10,321 nucleotides of DNA, taken from the NCBI GenBank assembly GCA_902795975.1, contig CADBNE010000042.1:1-10321 (forward strand), given 5' to 3'. The notes under the pieces were generated by a model. It was not told where the DNA came from and made no database searches. It saw only the letters and a program-made list of their open reading frames with translations. Each line of letters begins with the position of its first letter. The stretch's first letter is position 1. The stretch comes from an uncultured Erysipelotrichaceae bacterium (GTDB taxonomy: Bacteria; Bacillota_I; Bacilli_A; RF39; UBA660). Position numbers and translations under genes: made by a program. Positions 1-6,981 of the stretch are shown in pieces.

Positions 1-348
1 GATAGGTCCTAGTGCTACTTTTGGTAAGCTATTGATTAAAGTAAGATATGGCTCTAAAATTTTAGCTATTTTTGGAAAAAACCATAATATGCTTGCAACA
101 ATAATTGCTAACATCATACTTATTGAAAAGCTTAATAGTAATTCATATAATGTAGTATTTATATTAATAATTAAATTATTTTTTTTATATAAATTAAAAA
201 TTGTGAAAAGTATTTTTTTAGGTGATGAAATAATAAAAGAATCTATTATTTTTAAATCAGTAATTATTTGCCATATTAATAATATAGAAAAAAAGATTAA
301 TATTTGAATAAAAAATATATTTCTCTTTGTATTTTTAATTTTATTCAT
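1..348 (-). CDS. ABC importer inner-membrane permease, SsuC/TauC type (partial, N-terminal 116 residues)
   Basis: This is the membrane subunit of the importer whose ATPase and binding protein lie just upstream. Translating the minus strand from ATG 348-346 gives 116 open codons down to the window edge, so the C-terminal half is missing. A first membrane helix lies at about residues 11-30 (IFFIQILIFFSILLIW). A second hydrophobic stretch follows at about 68-90. The segment EPYLTLINSLPKVALGPI at 99-116 is typical of the start of the binding-protein-dependent transport membrane domain (BPD_transp_1) in SsuC/TauC/ThiX proteins. AAGGA at 361-357 lies 8 bases before the ATG and supports this start. 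The start overlaps the end of the ATPase gene by 8 bases, so the two are probably coupled. The substrate is unknown. Confidence 0.85.
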   Translation of the reverse strand, partial: MNKIKNTKRNIFFIQILIFFSILLIWQIITDLKIIDSFIISSPKKILFTIFNLYKKNNLIININTTLYELLLSFSISMMLAIIVASILWFFPKIAKILEPYLTLINSLPKVALGPI

Positions 349-1078
349 AATTCATATCCTTACTAATTAAATTATAATAATAGTTAAATTCTTTTGTATA
401 ATTTTTTTCTAATTGATTATTTGTTTTATATATAATATTATATTCTTTTTTTATTTTTGATGGCCTATTTGATAATAATATTATTCTATTACACATTAAC
501 AATGCTTCTGAAATACTATGTGTAACTAATATTAATGTTTTCTTTTCTTGTTTTAATATTTTATATACATCATTTGAAATATTTAATCTCGTTTTTGAAT
601 CTAGTGCACTAAATGGTTCATCCATTAATAATATATCAGGTTTTAATGCTAGTGTTCTTATTAAAGCAACTCTTTGTCTCATACCTCCTGAAAGTGATTT
701 AGGGTATTGGTATATAAAATCTTTTAGTCCATATTTTTCTAGCAGATAAAGAACGTATTGCTTATTTTCTTTAGTTAAATTTTTTTTAATTTTTAAACCA
801 AGTAAACAGTTATCTAATATATTCAGCCATTCAAAAAGACAATCCTCTTGTAACATGTAACCTATAGATTTATTATAATAATATATATTTCCACCTGTAT
901 TTTTTTCTTGTTTATTTAATATGGATAGAAGAGTAGATTTTCCACATCCGCTAGGACCTATTATAGCTATAAAGTCTTCTTCATATACATCTAAAGAAAT
1001 ATTATTTATTGCTTCTATTTCTTCATTCAACGTGTAATATTTTTTAGATATATTTTTTATTTCTAATACTTTATTCAT
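341..1078 (-). CDS. ABC importer ATPase, SsuB/TauB/ThiZ type
   Basis: This 245-residue cytoplasmic ATPase powers the importer, with the usual length for the nitrate/sulfonate/taurine/pyrimidine class. Walker A is GPSGCGKST at residues 41-49, the Q-loop glutamine is Q77 (YMLQED), the signature LSGGMRQR is at 129-136, Walker B is ILLMDEP at 149-155 with catalytic E154, the D-loop SALD is at 157-160, and the switch histidine is H187 (VTHS). All catalytic elements are present. The ATG (1078-1076) directly abuts the stop codon of the binding-protein gene, and no Shine-Dalgarno sequence is visible before it. Translation therefore probably depends on ribosomes finishing the upstream gene. Its own end overlaps the permease gene by 8 bases. 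Family is certain; substrate is not determined. Confidence 0.95.
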   Translation of the reverse strand: MNKVLEIKNISKKYYTLNEEIEAINNISLDVYEEDFIAIIGPSGCGKSTLLSILNKQEKNTGGNIYYYNKSIGYMLQEDCLFEWLNILDNCLLGLKIKKNLTKENKQYVLYLLEKYGLKDFIYQYPKSLSGGMRQRVALIRTLALKPDILLMDEPFSALDSKTRLNISNDVYKILKQEKKTLILVTHSISEALLMCNRIILLSNRPSKIKKEYNIIYKTNNQLEKNYTKEFNYYYNLISKDMNYE

Positions 1079-2056
1079 TTAATTATTTTTTACTAAAATA
1101 TTATAATCTACTCTTTTGTCTAAAAATCCATTGTACTCTATAATATCTTGCATATGTTCGAACCCGTCTTTTGAGATAGTTGTTGAATCATACCAAGAAT
1201 CTATTTCTTTATATCGTTTAACAACTTTTTTTATATCATTGTAGCTAGTATCTGGAAAGTAATCTAATAATAGAGACGCTATTTCATCTTCACTATGATT
1301 TTTTGTATACTCTATACCTTGATTAATTGATTTTCTAAATGATTTTATTACTTCTGGATTATTATCTATATAACTTTTTAAAGCATTAAATGATGTATAA
1401 GGTACTTCTCCTCCAATTTCTCCAACAGACTTTACTACATATCCTTTATTTTCTTTTTCAAGTGCAAGACCATTTGGTTCAAATAATGTTACATAGTCAC
1501 CGTTTCCACCAATAAATGCACCAGCAAGATTTGCAAAATCAACACTTGTATCAACTTTAGCATTTATACCATTTTTATGTAAAGTGTAATTAAGTGTCAT
1601 AGCAGGCATTCCTGCATTTCTACCGCCTAAAATTGTTTTATTATTTAATTTATTTATATCAAAATTTTCATCTTTTTCTCTGGAAATAATAAAACTACCA
1701 TCTTTTTTTGTTAATCCAGCAAAGTTAATTAAATAATCTTTTGCACCTCTATTATAAATATATACTGTTTGTTCACTTCCACAGAATCCTATTTGAACAT
1801 CTTTAGATATAACAGCAGCAGCTACTTTATCAGCTCCACTTGTTAATATAATGTCAACATCTAAACCATTATCCTTAAAGTATCCTTTAGCGTCAGCAAT
1901 ATACATTGGTGTATAGAAAATACTATGAGTAACTTCAGCTACTTTTATCTTTGTTAATTTAACATCTTCTTTATTTTTACTTTTATTATTTTTAATAATT
2001 AAAATAAATGTTGATAAAAAAGCAATTATTACAAAAATAGGTATTATTTTTTTCAT
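1079..2056 (-). CDS. ABC importer substrate-binding protein, NMT1/TauA/SsuA family, membrane-anchored
   Basis: This 325-residue protein captures the solute outside the membrane for the ATPase and permease that follow. The start chosen is ATG 2056-2054, because AAAGGAG stands 5 bases before it. An in-frame ATG ten codons upstream has no ribosome binding site. Residues 4-21 form a hydrophobic N-terminal segment followed by a lysine-rich stretch. No cysteine follows it, so there is no lipobox; the only cysteine of the protein is C92. The mature part opens with EVTHSIFYTPMYIADAKGYF (41-60), typical of the COG0715/NMT1 fold. GFCGSEQTVYIYN (90-102), an ILGGRNAGMPAMT loop (142-153) and YVTLFEPNG (188-196) also fit that family. 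Family members bind sulfonates, taurine, nitrate or thiamine pyrimidine; nothing nearby decides which. No TPP or other riboswitch fits in the short upstream spacer. Confidence 0.9.
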   Translation of the reverse strand: MKKIIPIFVIIAFLSTFILIIKNNKSKNKEDVKLTKIKVAEVTHSIFYTPMYIADAKGYFKDNGLDVDIILTSGADKVAAAVISKDVQIGFCGSEQTVYIYNRGAKDYLINFAGLTKKDGSFIISREKDENFDINKLNNKTILGGRNAGMPAMTLNYTLHKNGINAKVDTSVDFANLAGAFIGGNGDYVTLFEPNGLALEKENKGYVVKSVGEIGGEVPYTSFNALKSYIDNNPEVIKSFRKSINQGIEYTKNHSEDEIASLLLDYFPDTSYNDIKKVVKRYKEIDSWYDSTTISKDGFEHMQDIIEYNGFLDKRVDYNILVKNN

Positions 2057-2075
2057 ATTTACTCCTTTCTTTATT

Positions 2076-2106
2076 ATTGTATTCATTTAAGATTTTTTTG
2101 TGTTAA
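2076..2106 (-). promoter_or_regulatory. Putative promoter of the importer operon
   Basis: Read on the minus strand, TACAAT (complement of 2081-2076) is a good -10 box. TTAACA (complement of 2106-2101) is a possible -35 box, although the 19-base spacer is longer than ideal. A start near 2069 would leave a short leader before the AAAGGAG site and the ATG at 2056. The -35 candidate covers the same bases as the opposing plus-strand -10 box. Assigned from sequence pattern only. Confidence 0.4.
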
Positions 2107-2109
2107 AAT
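2101..2109 (+). promoter_or_regulatory. Putative extended -10 promoter for the ABC-2 exporter genes
   Basis: TGTTAAAAT matches the extended -10 consensus TGnTATAAT with one mismatch in the hexamer (TAAAAT at 2104-2109). No convincing -35 hexamer stands 16-18 bases upstream. Transcription would start near 2116, giving a leader of about 18 bases that contains the AAAGGAG site at 2119-2125. Confidence 0.5.
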
Positions 2110-2133
2110 AGATATATAAAAGGAGTGAGAATA

Positions 2134-3048
2134 GTGGAAAGCAAGAAGATTTTAGAGTGTAAAAATCTTACAAAAACTTTTGGTAAAAAGGAAGTATTAC
2201 ATGACGTATGTTTAGAATTATATGAAGGAGATATACTTGGATTTATTGGACCAAATGGTGCAGGTAAGACTACTACTATAAAATTGATACTAGGTTTACA
2301 AAGTATTACATCTGGTAGTGTTTTAATTAACGGATTTGATATAGAAAAAGAATTTGTAGATGCTATTAAGGGAGTAGGTGCTATTGTAGAAAATCCAGAT
2401 GTATATATGTATTTAACTGGAAGACAAAATCTAAATATGATAGCACGTTTATATAAAGGAGTTACAAAAGAAAGAGTTGAAGAAGTAATTAAAATTTCTG
2501 GCTTGGGTAATAGGATTGATGATAAAGTAAGTAAATATTCTTTAGGTATGAGGCAAAGACTTGGCATTGCTGCATCAATTTTACATAAGCCTAATGTTTT
2601 AATTTTGGACGAACCTACTAATGGACTTGACCCAGAAGGAATAAAAGAATTAAGAAATTTATTAGTAAAATTATCAAAAGAAGAGCATATGGGAATTTTA
2701 ATTTCTAGTCATAATCTATTTGAACTTGAAAGTTTTTGTAATAAAGTTTGTATAATTCAAAATGGTAAGGTAATTGATAGTGAAGATATAAATGAGTTAA
2801 AAAAACAAGTATCTGATTCATTATTTATTTTTGAAGTAGATAAATTACAAAAAATAACAGATACAATAGATATGCAAATAGAAATATTGAATGATAATAT
2901 GTTTAGAATTAAAACTAATAGAGAAGATATTCCGGATATAGTAAGAAAACTTGTTAATGGTGGTTATTCTATTTATCAAGTTACAGAATTTAAAGCTAGC
3001 TTAGAGGAGGCTTTCTTATCAAAGACTGGAGGTAATAAAATTGATTAA
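2134..3048 (+). CDS. ABC-2 type exporter ATPase, BcrA/CcmA-like
   Basis: This 304-residue ATPase partners with the permease encoded immediately downstream. The start is GTG 2134: AAAGGAG at 2119-2125 lies 8 bases before it. An in-frame GTG at 2125 overlaps that same site and cannot use it. Walker A is GPNGAGKTT at residues 39-47. The Q-loop position reads IVENP (84-88), with glutamate in place of glutamine, as is common in drug- and bacteriocin-type exporters. The signature YSLGMRQRLGIA is at 135-146, Walker B is VLILDEP at 155-161, and the switch histidine is H193 (SSHN). A C-terminal extension of about 85 residues follows, as in the BcrA group. These systems expel or resist antimicrobial peptides and other compounds, or move lipids; the cargo here is unknown. 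The last 8 bases overlap the permease gene. Confidence 0.93.
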   Translation: MESKKILECKNLTKTFGKKEVLHDVCLELYEGDILGFIGPNGAGKTTTIKLILGLQSITSGSVLINGFDIEKEFVDAIKGVGAIVENPDVYMYLTGRQNLNMIARLYKGVTKERVEEVIKISGLGNRIDDKVSKYSLGMRQRLGIAASILHKPNVLILDEPTNGLDPEGIKELRNLLVKLSKEEHMGILISSHNLFELESFCNKVCIIQNGKVIDSEDINELKKQVSDSLFIFEVDKLQKITDTIDMQIEILNDNMFRIKTNREDIPDIVRKLVNGGYSIYQVTEFKASLEEAFLSKTGGNKID

Positions 3049-4600
3049 TCTAATAATAAATGAAATGATTAAAGTAGTAAAGAAAAAAGGTTTTATTATT
3101 TTATTAATTATAATGGCTGGATACACATTATTAACTAATGTTTTATACAAAGTTATGTTTAATGATATAAATAATGTTATTGATCAACGTTATGAAAATG
3201 TTGAAGAAGATTATAAGTATGCCAAGGAATCTTATGAAAAAAATAAGAGTGATTTACTCATAAGAAATGATTATATAGATGCAAAAACTAAATATGATAT
3301 TCTTCAATATAAAAATCAATTTGGAAAAAAATCATGGCAAGAACAATATTTAGATACTAATACAGATTTAGAAATATTATTGATGACTATTAATAATTAT
3401 GAAATAGCCAATGAAGGTACAAAGGAAGAATATGATTTAGCTAAAGTAAATTTAGTGAATTTAACAGAAAAATTAAAAAGTTCTGATTGGAAAGATATTG
3501 CCAAGGAACAAAAAAAAATATTAGAAAATAAGATTAAGATTTTGGATGATGCAATAAAAGCTAGAACTTTAACTGAAAAAAATGGAACAGACGAAAATAA
3601 AAATGATATTGTTGGTAAAATGAATATAATTGATAATATTAATGATTTAGACAATTATTCAGTTAAGGATTTAGAGAAGAATAAAAAACTATATGAGATA
3701 GAATTAGATACTTTAAATATTCAGTTGGAAAAAAATATTTCATATGTTGATGAATTAAAATATGTTGAATTAAAAGATTATCAAGAATCTAGAGAGATAC
3801 TACTTGGATATGAAGGTAGTAATTTAGGTAGAGCATCTGAAGAAGAAAAAGAATCATATTATATGCAAAGAGAGGAATATTTTAATCATAAATATAATGT
3901 TGAACATATTGAACAATATAATGCTATTGATATGAATACAGTATTTAAAGAATTTTATGAAAATTATTTATTAATGATAGTTATATTTATATTCTTAATA
4001 GCAGGTCCAATGATTAGTCAAGAATTTAGTAAGGGAACTATAAAATTATTATTGGTTAAACCTTATTCTAGAACTAAAATATTATTAAGTAAATATATAG
4101 TAACATTAATTAGTATACTAATGGCTATGGTTATAATGATTTTATTACAATTAGTTATTGGTGGATTGATATTTGGATTTAATTCATTATTTAATGATAT
4201 TGTAGTTTACAGTAGTTTAACTGATAGTGTTCAATATTATAATGTATTTAAATATATATTATTGGTTTCAATTGGTAAGCTACCACATTTTATTATTTTA
4301 GCATCTTTAGCTTTTGCTGTATCATCAATTACAAATAATACAGCAGTATCTATTATTACAGGTTTTGTAGGATATATGGGAACAAACATATTAGCGGCTT
4401 TACTAGTTAATATAGATAAACCATGGGTAAAATATTGTATATGTTTCCATTGGAATTTTAAAAATTATATATTTAATTTAAGACCTGAAATCAGTGGAAT
4501 AAACTTTGGTATGTCAATAATGATATGTATTATTACACTACTTGTATTAATGGTACCATCATTTATTGTGTTTAAACATAAAGATATTAAAAATATATAA
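3041..4600 (+). CDS. ABC-2 type exporter permease with large extracytoplasmic coiled-coil domain
   Basis: This 519-residue membrane protein pairs with the preceding ATPase. It starts at TTG 3041, chosen because GGAGGT (3028-3033) lies 7 bases upstream; the start lies inside the end of the ATPase gene. A first membrane helix (about 17-37) is followed by about 270 polar residues (39-306) rich in Lys, Glu, Asp and Asn, with heptad-like stretches at about 50-90, 130-175 and 205-250. Membrane segments follow at about 309-326, 352-380, 402-428, 435-457 and 488-512. The segment QEFSKGTIKLLLVKPYSR (327-344) carries the conserved cytoplasmic GTI...P-S-R pattern of ABC-2 permeases, which places it in the cytosol and the long polar domain outside. 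The family assignment is secure; the cargo and the role of the outer domain are unknown. An exporter for toxic compounds or for cell-surface material are both possible. Confidence 0.88.
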   Translation: MINLIINEMIKVVKKKGFIILLIIMAGYTLLTNVLYKVMFNDINNVIDQRYENVEEDYKYAKESYEKNKSDLLIRNDYIDAKTKYDILQYKNQFGKKSWQEQYLDTNTDLEILLMTINNYEIANEGTKEEYDLAKVNLVNLTEKLKSSDWKDIAKEQKKILENKIKILDDAIKARTLTEKNGTDENKNDIVGKMNIIDNINDLDNYSVKDLEKNKKLYEIELDTLNIQLEKNISYVDELKYVELKDYQESREILLGYEGSNLGRASEEEKESYYMQREEYFNHKYNVEHIEQYNAIDMNTVFKEFYENYLLMIVIFIFLIAGPMISQEFSKGTIKLLLVKPYSRTKILLSKYIVTLISILMAMVIMILLQLVIGGLIFGFNSLFNDIVVYSSLTDSVQYYNVFKYILLVSIGKLPHFIILASLAFAVSSITNNTAVSIITGFVGYMGTNILAALLVNIDKPWVKYCICFHWNFKNYIFNLRPEISGINFGMSIMICIITLLVLMVPSFIVFKHKDIKNI

Positions 4601-4612
4601 ATTATAAAAATA

Positions 4613-4639
4613 GAAACTATGTCAAATGATATAGTTTTT
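4613..4639 (+). terminator. Weak hairpin, possible terminator after the exporter genes
   Basis: GAAACTAT (4613-4620) pairs with ATAGTTTT (4631-4638), including one G-T wobble, and an inner T-A plus G-T pair can shorten the loop to six bases. The stem is almost entirely A/T, and its T-run (4635-4639) partly belongs to the stem. It may therefore terminate only weakly. It lies directly before the pcrA promoter. Confidence 0.4.
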
Positions 4640-4640
4640 A

Positions 4641-4649
4641 TGTTATAAT
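4641..4649 (+). promoter_or_regulatory. Extended -10 promoter for pcrA
   Basis: TGTTATAAT is a perfect extended -10 box (TG, one base, TATAAT at 4644-4649). The 17-base upstream position reads GTCAAA, which is not a -35 box. The expected start is near A4656, leaving a leader of only about 17 bases with the GAGGAGG site before the ATG at 4673. Confidence 0.7.
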
Positions 4650-4672
4650 GTTATAAGTATAGAGGAGGATTC

Positions 4673-6760
4673 ATGATAGAAAATTTAAATGATAAACAAC
4701 AAGAGGCGGTAACTACTACTGAGGGACCTCTTCTTGTAATAGCTGGAGCAGGTAGTGGTAAAACAAAGGTTTTAACTACTAGAATTGCATATTTAATTGA
4801 AGAAATAGGTATAGCACCACTAAATATTTTAGCGATTACTTTTACTAATAAAGCAGCAAAAGAAATGAAGGAAAGAGTTGTAAATTTACTTGGGCCTATG
4901 GCATATCAAATACAAATTTCTACTTTCCATTCATTTGGATTATCTTTGATTAGAGATAATTATGAATTATTGGGATATAAAAAAGAATTTACTATATTAG
5001 ATAGTGATGATTCTTTACTTATTATTAAGAAAATAATAAAAGATATGAATTTAGATCCTAAAATGTATAATCCTAAAAGTATTAGAAATAAAATAAGTAG
5101 TGCTAAAAACGAAATGATGAAACCTATTGATTTAGAAAAGTTTGCATATAGTGATATTGATAAAAAAACTATAGAAATATATGAAAAGTATAAACAAAAA
5201 CTTGAAGTAAATAATTCTTTAGATTTTGATGATTTACTTTTGAAACCTATTGAGTTATTTAATAGTCATCCTGAAATATTGGAAAAGTATCAAGATAGAT
5301 TTAAATATATCTTAATTGATGAGTATCAAGATACTAATGAAGTACAGTATACATTAACAAAGATGTTAAGTAAAAAAAATAGAAATATTTGTGTAGTAGG
5401 TGATGAATCACAATCTATATATGCATTTAGAGGTTCTAATTATAGAAATATTTTAAATTTTGAAAAAGATTATCCTAATTCAAAAATTATATTACTTGAA
5501 CAAAATTATAGAAGTACAAAAACAATATTAAATGCTGCTAATGATGTAATAAAAAATAATAAACAAAGAAAAGATAAAAATCTATGGACTGATAATGAAG
5601 TTGGAGATAAAATTATTTTTCATAAGAGTTCAGATGAAAAAGATGAATCTTTATATGTAACAAGAGAGATCAATAAATTAATTGCAGATGGTGCGTCTTT
5701 AAATGATATCGTTGTTTTATATAGAACAAATGCTCAATCAAGAAATATAGAAGAAGCAATGTTAAGAGAAAGTTTACCTTATAAAGTTATAGGTAGTTTT
5801 TACTTCTATAATAGAAAAGAAATTAAAGATTTAATAGCATATTTAAAACTTATATACAATAGTGATGATGATATTAGCTTAACTAGAATTATTAATTCAC
5901 CAAAAAGAGGTATAGGTGCTAAAACATTAGAACAATTGTCGACTAAGGCGTCTATCTTAGGTACTAGTATTTATAATATTATAGATAGTGGTAAAGAATT
6001 AAAGTTTAAAGAGTTAATAGAAGAACTGAAAAGAGAGAGTGAAACTTTATCATTAACTGAATTAGTTGATTTGGTATTAAATAAAACTGGATTAAAAGCC
6101 GAATTAGAAAGTGAAGAAACTTTAGAAGCAGAAGCTAGATTAGAAAACTTAGAAGAATTTAAATCTATAACAAAAAATTTCGAAGAGAGAAATGGTATAA
6201 TTTCATTGAGTGATTTCCTAGCAGAAATAAGTTTAGTTGCAGATATAGAGGAACATAAAGGTTTAGAAGATGTTATAACGCTTATGACTATACATTCTGC
6301 TAAAGGTCTAGAGTTTAAATATGTCTTTGTTATTGGGATGGAAGAAGGTATTTTTCCACATAGTAGATGTCTTACTAATGATGATGAATTAGAAGAAGAA
6401 AGAAGATTATGCTATGTTGCAATTACAAGAGCAAAGAAAAAGTTATGGTTAGTAAGTGCTAAAAGAAGAGTACTATATGGTCTTGATAGCATGAATCCTA
6501 CTAGTAGATTTGTTGGAGAAATAGGCGATGAATATATAGAAAAAGAAGAAATTAAAAATATATTTGTAAAATCCTCCATTAATAGTTATAATAATAATGA
6601 TAGCGATACTAATTATAAGCCTGGTGAGAAAGTAATCCATACAACATTTGGAGAGGGTGTTATAGTAAGTGTTGAAAATTCCATATTAACAATTGCATTT
6701 CCACATCCTATAGGAATTAAGAAAATAATGAAAGGACATAAGAGTATAAGAAAGGTATAG
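4673..6760 (+). CDS. pcrA: ATP-dependent 3'-5' DNA helicase PcrA (UvrD/Rep family, SF1A)
   Basis: PcrA unwinds DNA in nucleotide excision repair, clears RecA filaments and transcription blocks, and helps plasmid replication in Firmicutes. The protein has 695 residues, close to the usual 700-750. Motifs run in order: Q motif LNDKQQEAV (5-13), motif I GAGSGKT (25-31), Ia ITFTNKAAKEM (55-65), motif II IDEYQD (215-220), motif III GDESQSIYAFRGS (243-255), motif IV LEQNYRST (275-282), motif V HSAKGLEF (541-548) and motif VI EEERRLCYVAITRA (574-587). A degenerate polar linker (about 632-648) leads to the C-terminal Tudor-like fold (HTTFGEGVIV at 656-665) that binds RNA polymerase. GAGGAGG just before ATG 4673 fixes the start. 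The gene ends 7 bases before a small membrane-protein gene. The ligase gene ligA, often next to pcrA in Firmicutes, is not here. Confidence 0.97.
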   Translation: MIENLNDKQQEAVTTTEGPLLVIAGAGSGKTKVLTTRIAYLIEEIGIAPLNILAITFTNKAAKEMKERVVNLLGPMAYQIQISTFHSFGLSLIRDNYELLGYKKEFTILDSDDSLLIIKKIIKDMNLDPKMYNPKSIRNKISSAKNEMMKPIDLEKFAYSDIDKKTIEIYEKYKQKLEVNNSLDFDDLLLKPIELFNSHPEILEKYQDRFKYILIDEYQDTNEVQYTLTKMLSKKNRNICVVGDESQSIYAFRGSNYRNILNFEKDYPNSKIILLEQNYRSTKTILNAANDVIKNNKQRKDKNLWTDNEVGDKIIFHKSSDEKDESLYVTREINKLIADGASLNDIVVLYRTNAQSRNIEEAMLRESLPYKVIGSFYFYNRKEIKDLIAYLKLIYNSDDDISLTRIINSPKRGIGAKTLEQLSTKASILGTSIYNIIDSGKELKFKELIEELKRESETLSLTELVDLVLNKTGLKAELESEETLEAEARLENLEEFKSITKNFEERNGIISLSDFLAEISLVADIEEHKGLEDVITLMTIHSAKGLEFKYVFVIGMEEGIFPHSRCLTNDDELEEERRLCYVAITRAKKKLWLVSAKRRVLYGLDSMNPTSRFVGEIGDEYIEKEEIKNIFVKSSINSYNNNDSDTNYKPGEKVIHTTFGEGVIVSVENSILTIAFPHPIGIKKIMKGHKSIRKV

Positions 6761-6767
6761 GTGTTTT

Positions 6768-6935
6768 ATGAATAGTATATATGTATTAGATTTTTTCAAG
6801 ACTCTAGAAGAATGGTCAGAAAAACTTGAAGCATGGTTAGATAAAAATTATGGTAATCCAGTATTATGGGTAGCTATATTAGCAATAGGTATTTTATTTT
6901 TTAAAATGATGTTTAGTACATTAAACAAAGACTAG
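6768..6935 (+). CDS. Small single-pass membrane protein, 55 residues, function unknown
   Basis: I do not recognise a named family. ATG 6768 opens a 55-codon frame that ends with TAG at 6933-6935. Residues 8-26 (LDFFKTLEEWSEKLEAWLD) look like an amphipathic acidic helix; residues 31-50 (PVLWVAILAIGILFFKMMFS) form one membrane helix, followed by a short Lys/Asp tail. Three tryptophans (W16, W23, W34) are many for so small a protein in an AT-rich genome. The start follows the pcrA stop by 7 bases. The only ribosome binding site is AGGTG at 6759-6763, which overlaps that stop codon, so coupling to pcrA translation is likely. The stop codon lies in the terminator stem, so the pcrA transcript ends exactly with this gene. 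This tight packing argues for a real gene; no function is claimed. Confidence 0.72.
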   Translation: MNSIYVLDFFKTLEEWSEKLEAWLDKNYGNPVLWVAILAIGILFFKMMFSTLNKD

Positions 6936-6954
6936 ATTTATATCTAGTCCTTTT
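6930..6954 (+). terminator. Intrinsic terminator of the pcrA transcription unit
   Basis: GACTAGAT (6930-6937) and ATCTAGTC (6942-6949) form a perfect 8-bp stem with a 4-base loop, followed by CTTTTGTT. It is the strongest hairpin I found in the window. It includes the TAG stop of the small membrane-protein gene, and its T-run continues straight into the nfo promoter. Confidence 0.8.
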
Positions 6955-6962
6955 GTTATAAT
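6954..6962 (+). promoter_or_regulatory. Extended -10 promoter for nfo
   Basis: TGTTATAAT is a perfect extended -10 box, with TATAAT at 6957-6962. The upstream region is the terminator stem of the previous unit, and no -35 box is evident. Expected starts at G6970 or A6971 would leave a leader of only 11-12 bases, holding GGTGAT (6973-6978) as the ribosome binding site. Confidence 0.65.
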
Positions 6963-6981
6963 ATATGTTGACGGTGATGAT

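Noticed and set aside
32..307. 91-residue plus-strand open frame
   Set aside because: It lies antisense to the importer permease, whose frame is continuous on the minus strand and carries family motifs. The plus-strand frame has no ribosome binding site and no recognisable product.
2057..2086. Ten-codon N-terminal extension of the substrate-binding protein from ATG 2086
   Set aside because: There is no ribosome binding site before that ATG, whereas AAAGGAG stands 5 bases before the internal ATG, from which a normal signal-type N-terminus follows. The -10 box candidate also lies within the extension.
2125..2127. Earlier GTG start for the exporter ATPase
   Set aside because: The GTG overlaps the AAAGGAG ribosome binding site itself, so ribosomes bound there would use GTG 2134.
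2103..2567. 154-residue minus-strand open frame
   Set aside because: It is antisense to the BcrA/CcmA-like ATPase with all its motifs intact; the open frame is a by-product of that gene's codon use.
3397..3654. 85-residue minus-strand open frame
   Set aside because: It lies wholly antisense to the polar domain of the ABC-2 permease and has no start signal.
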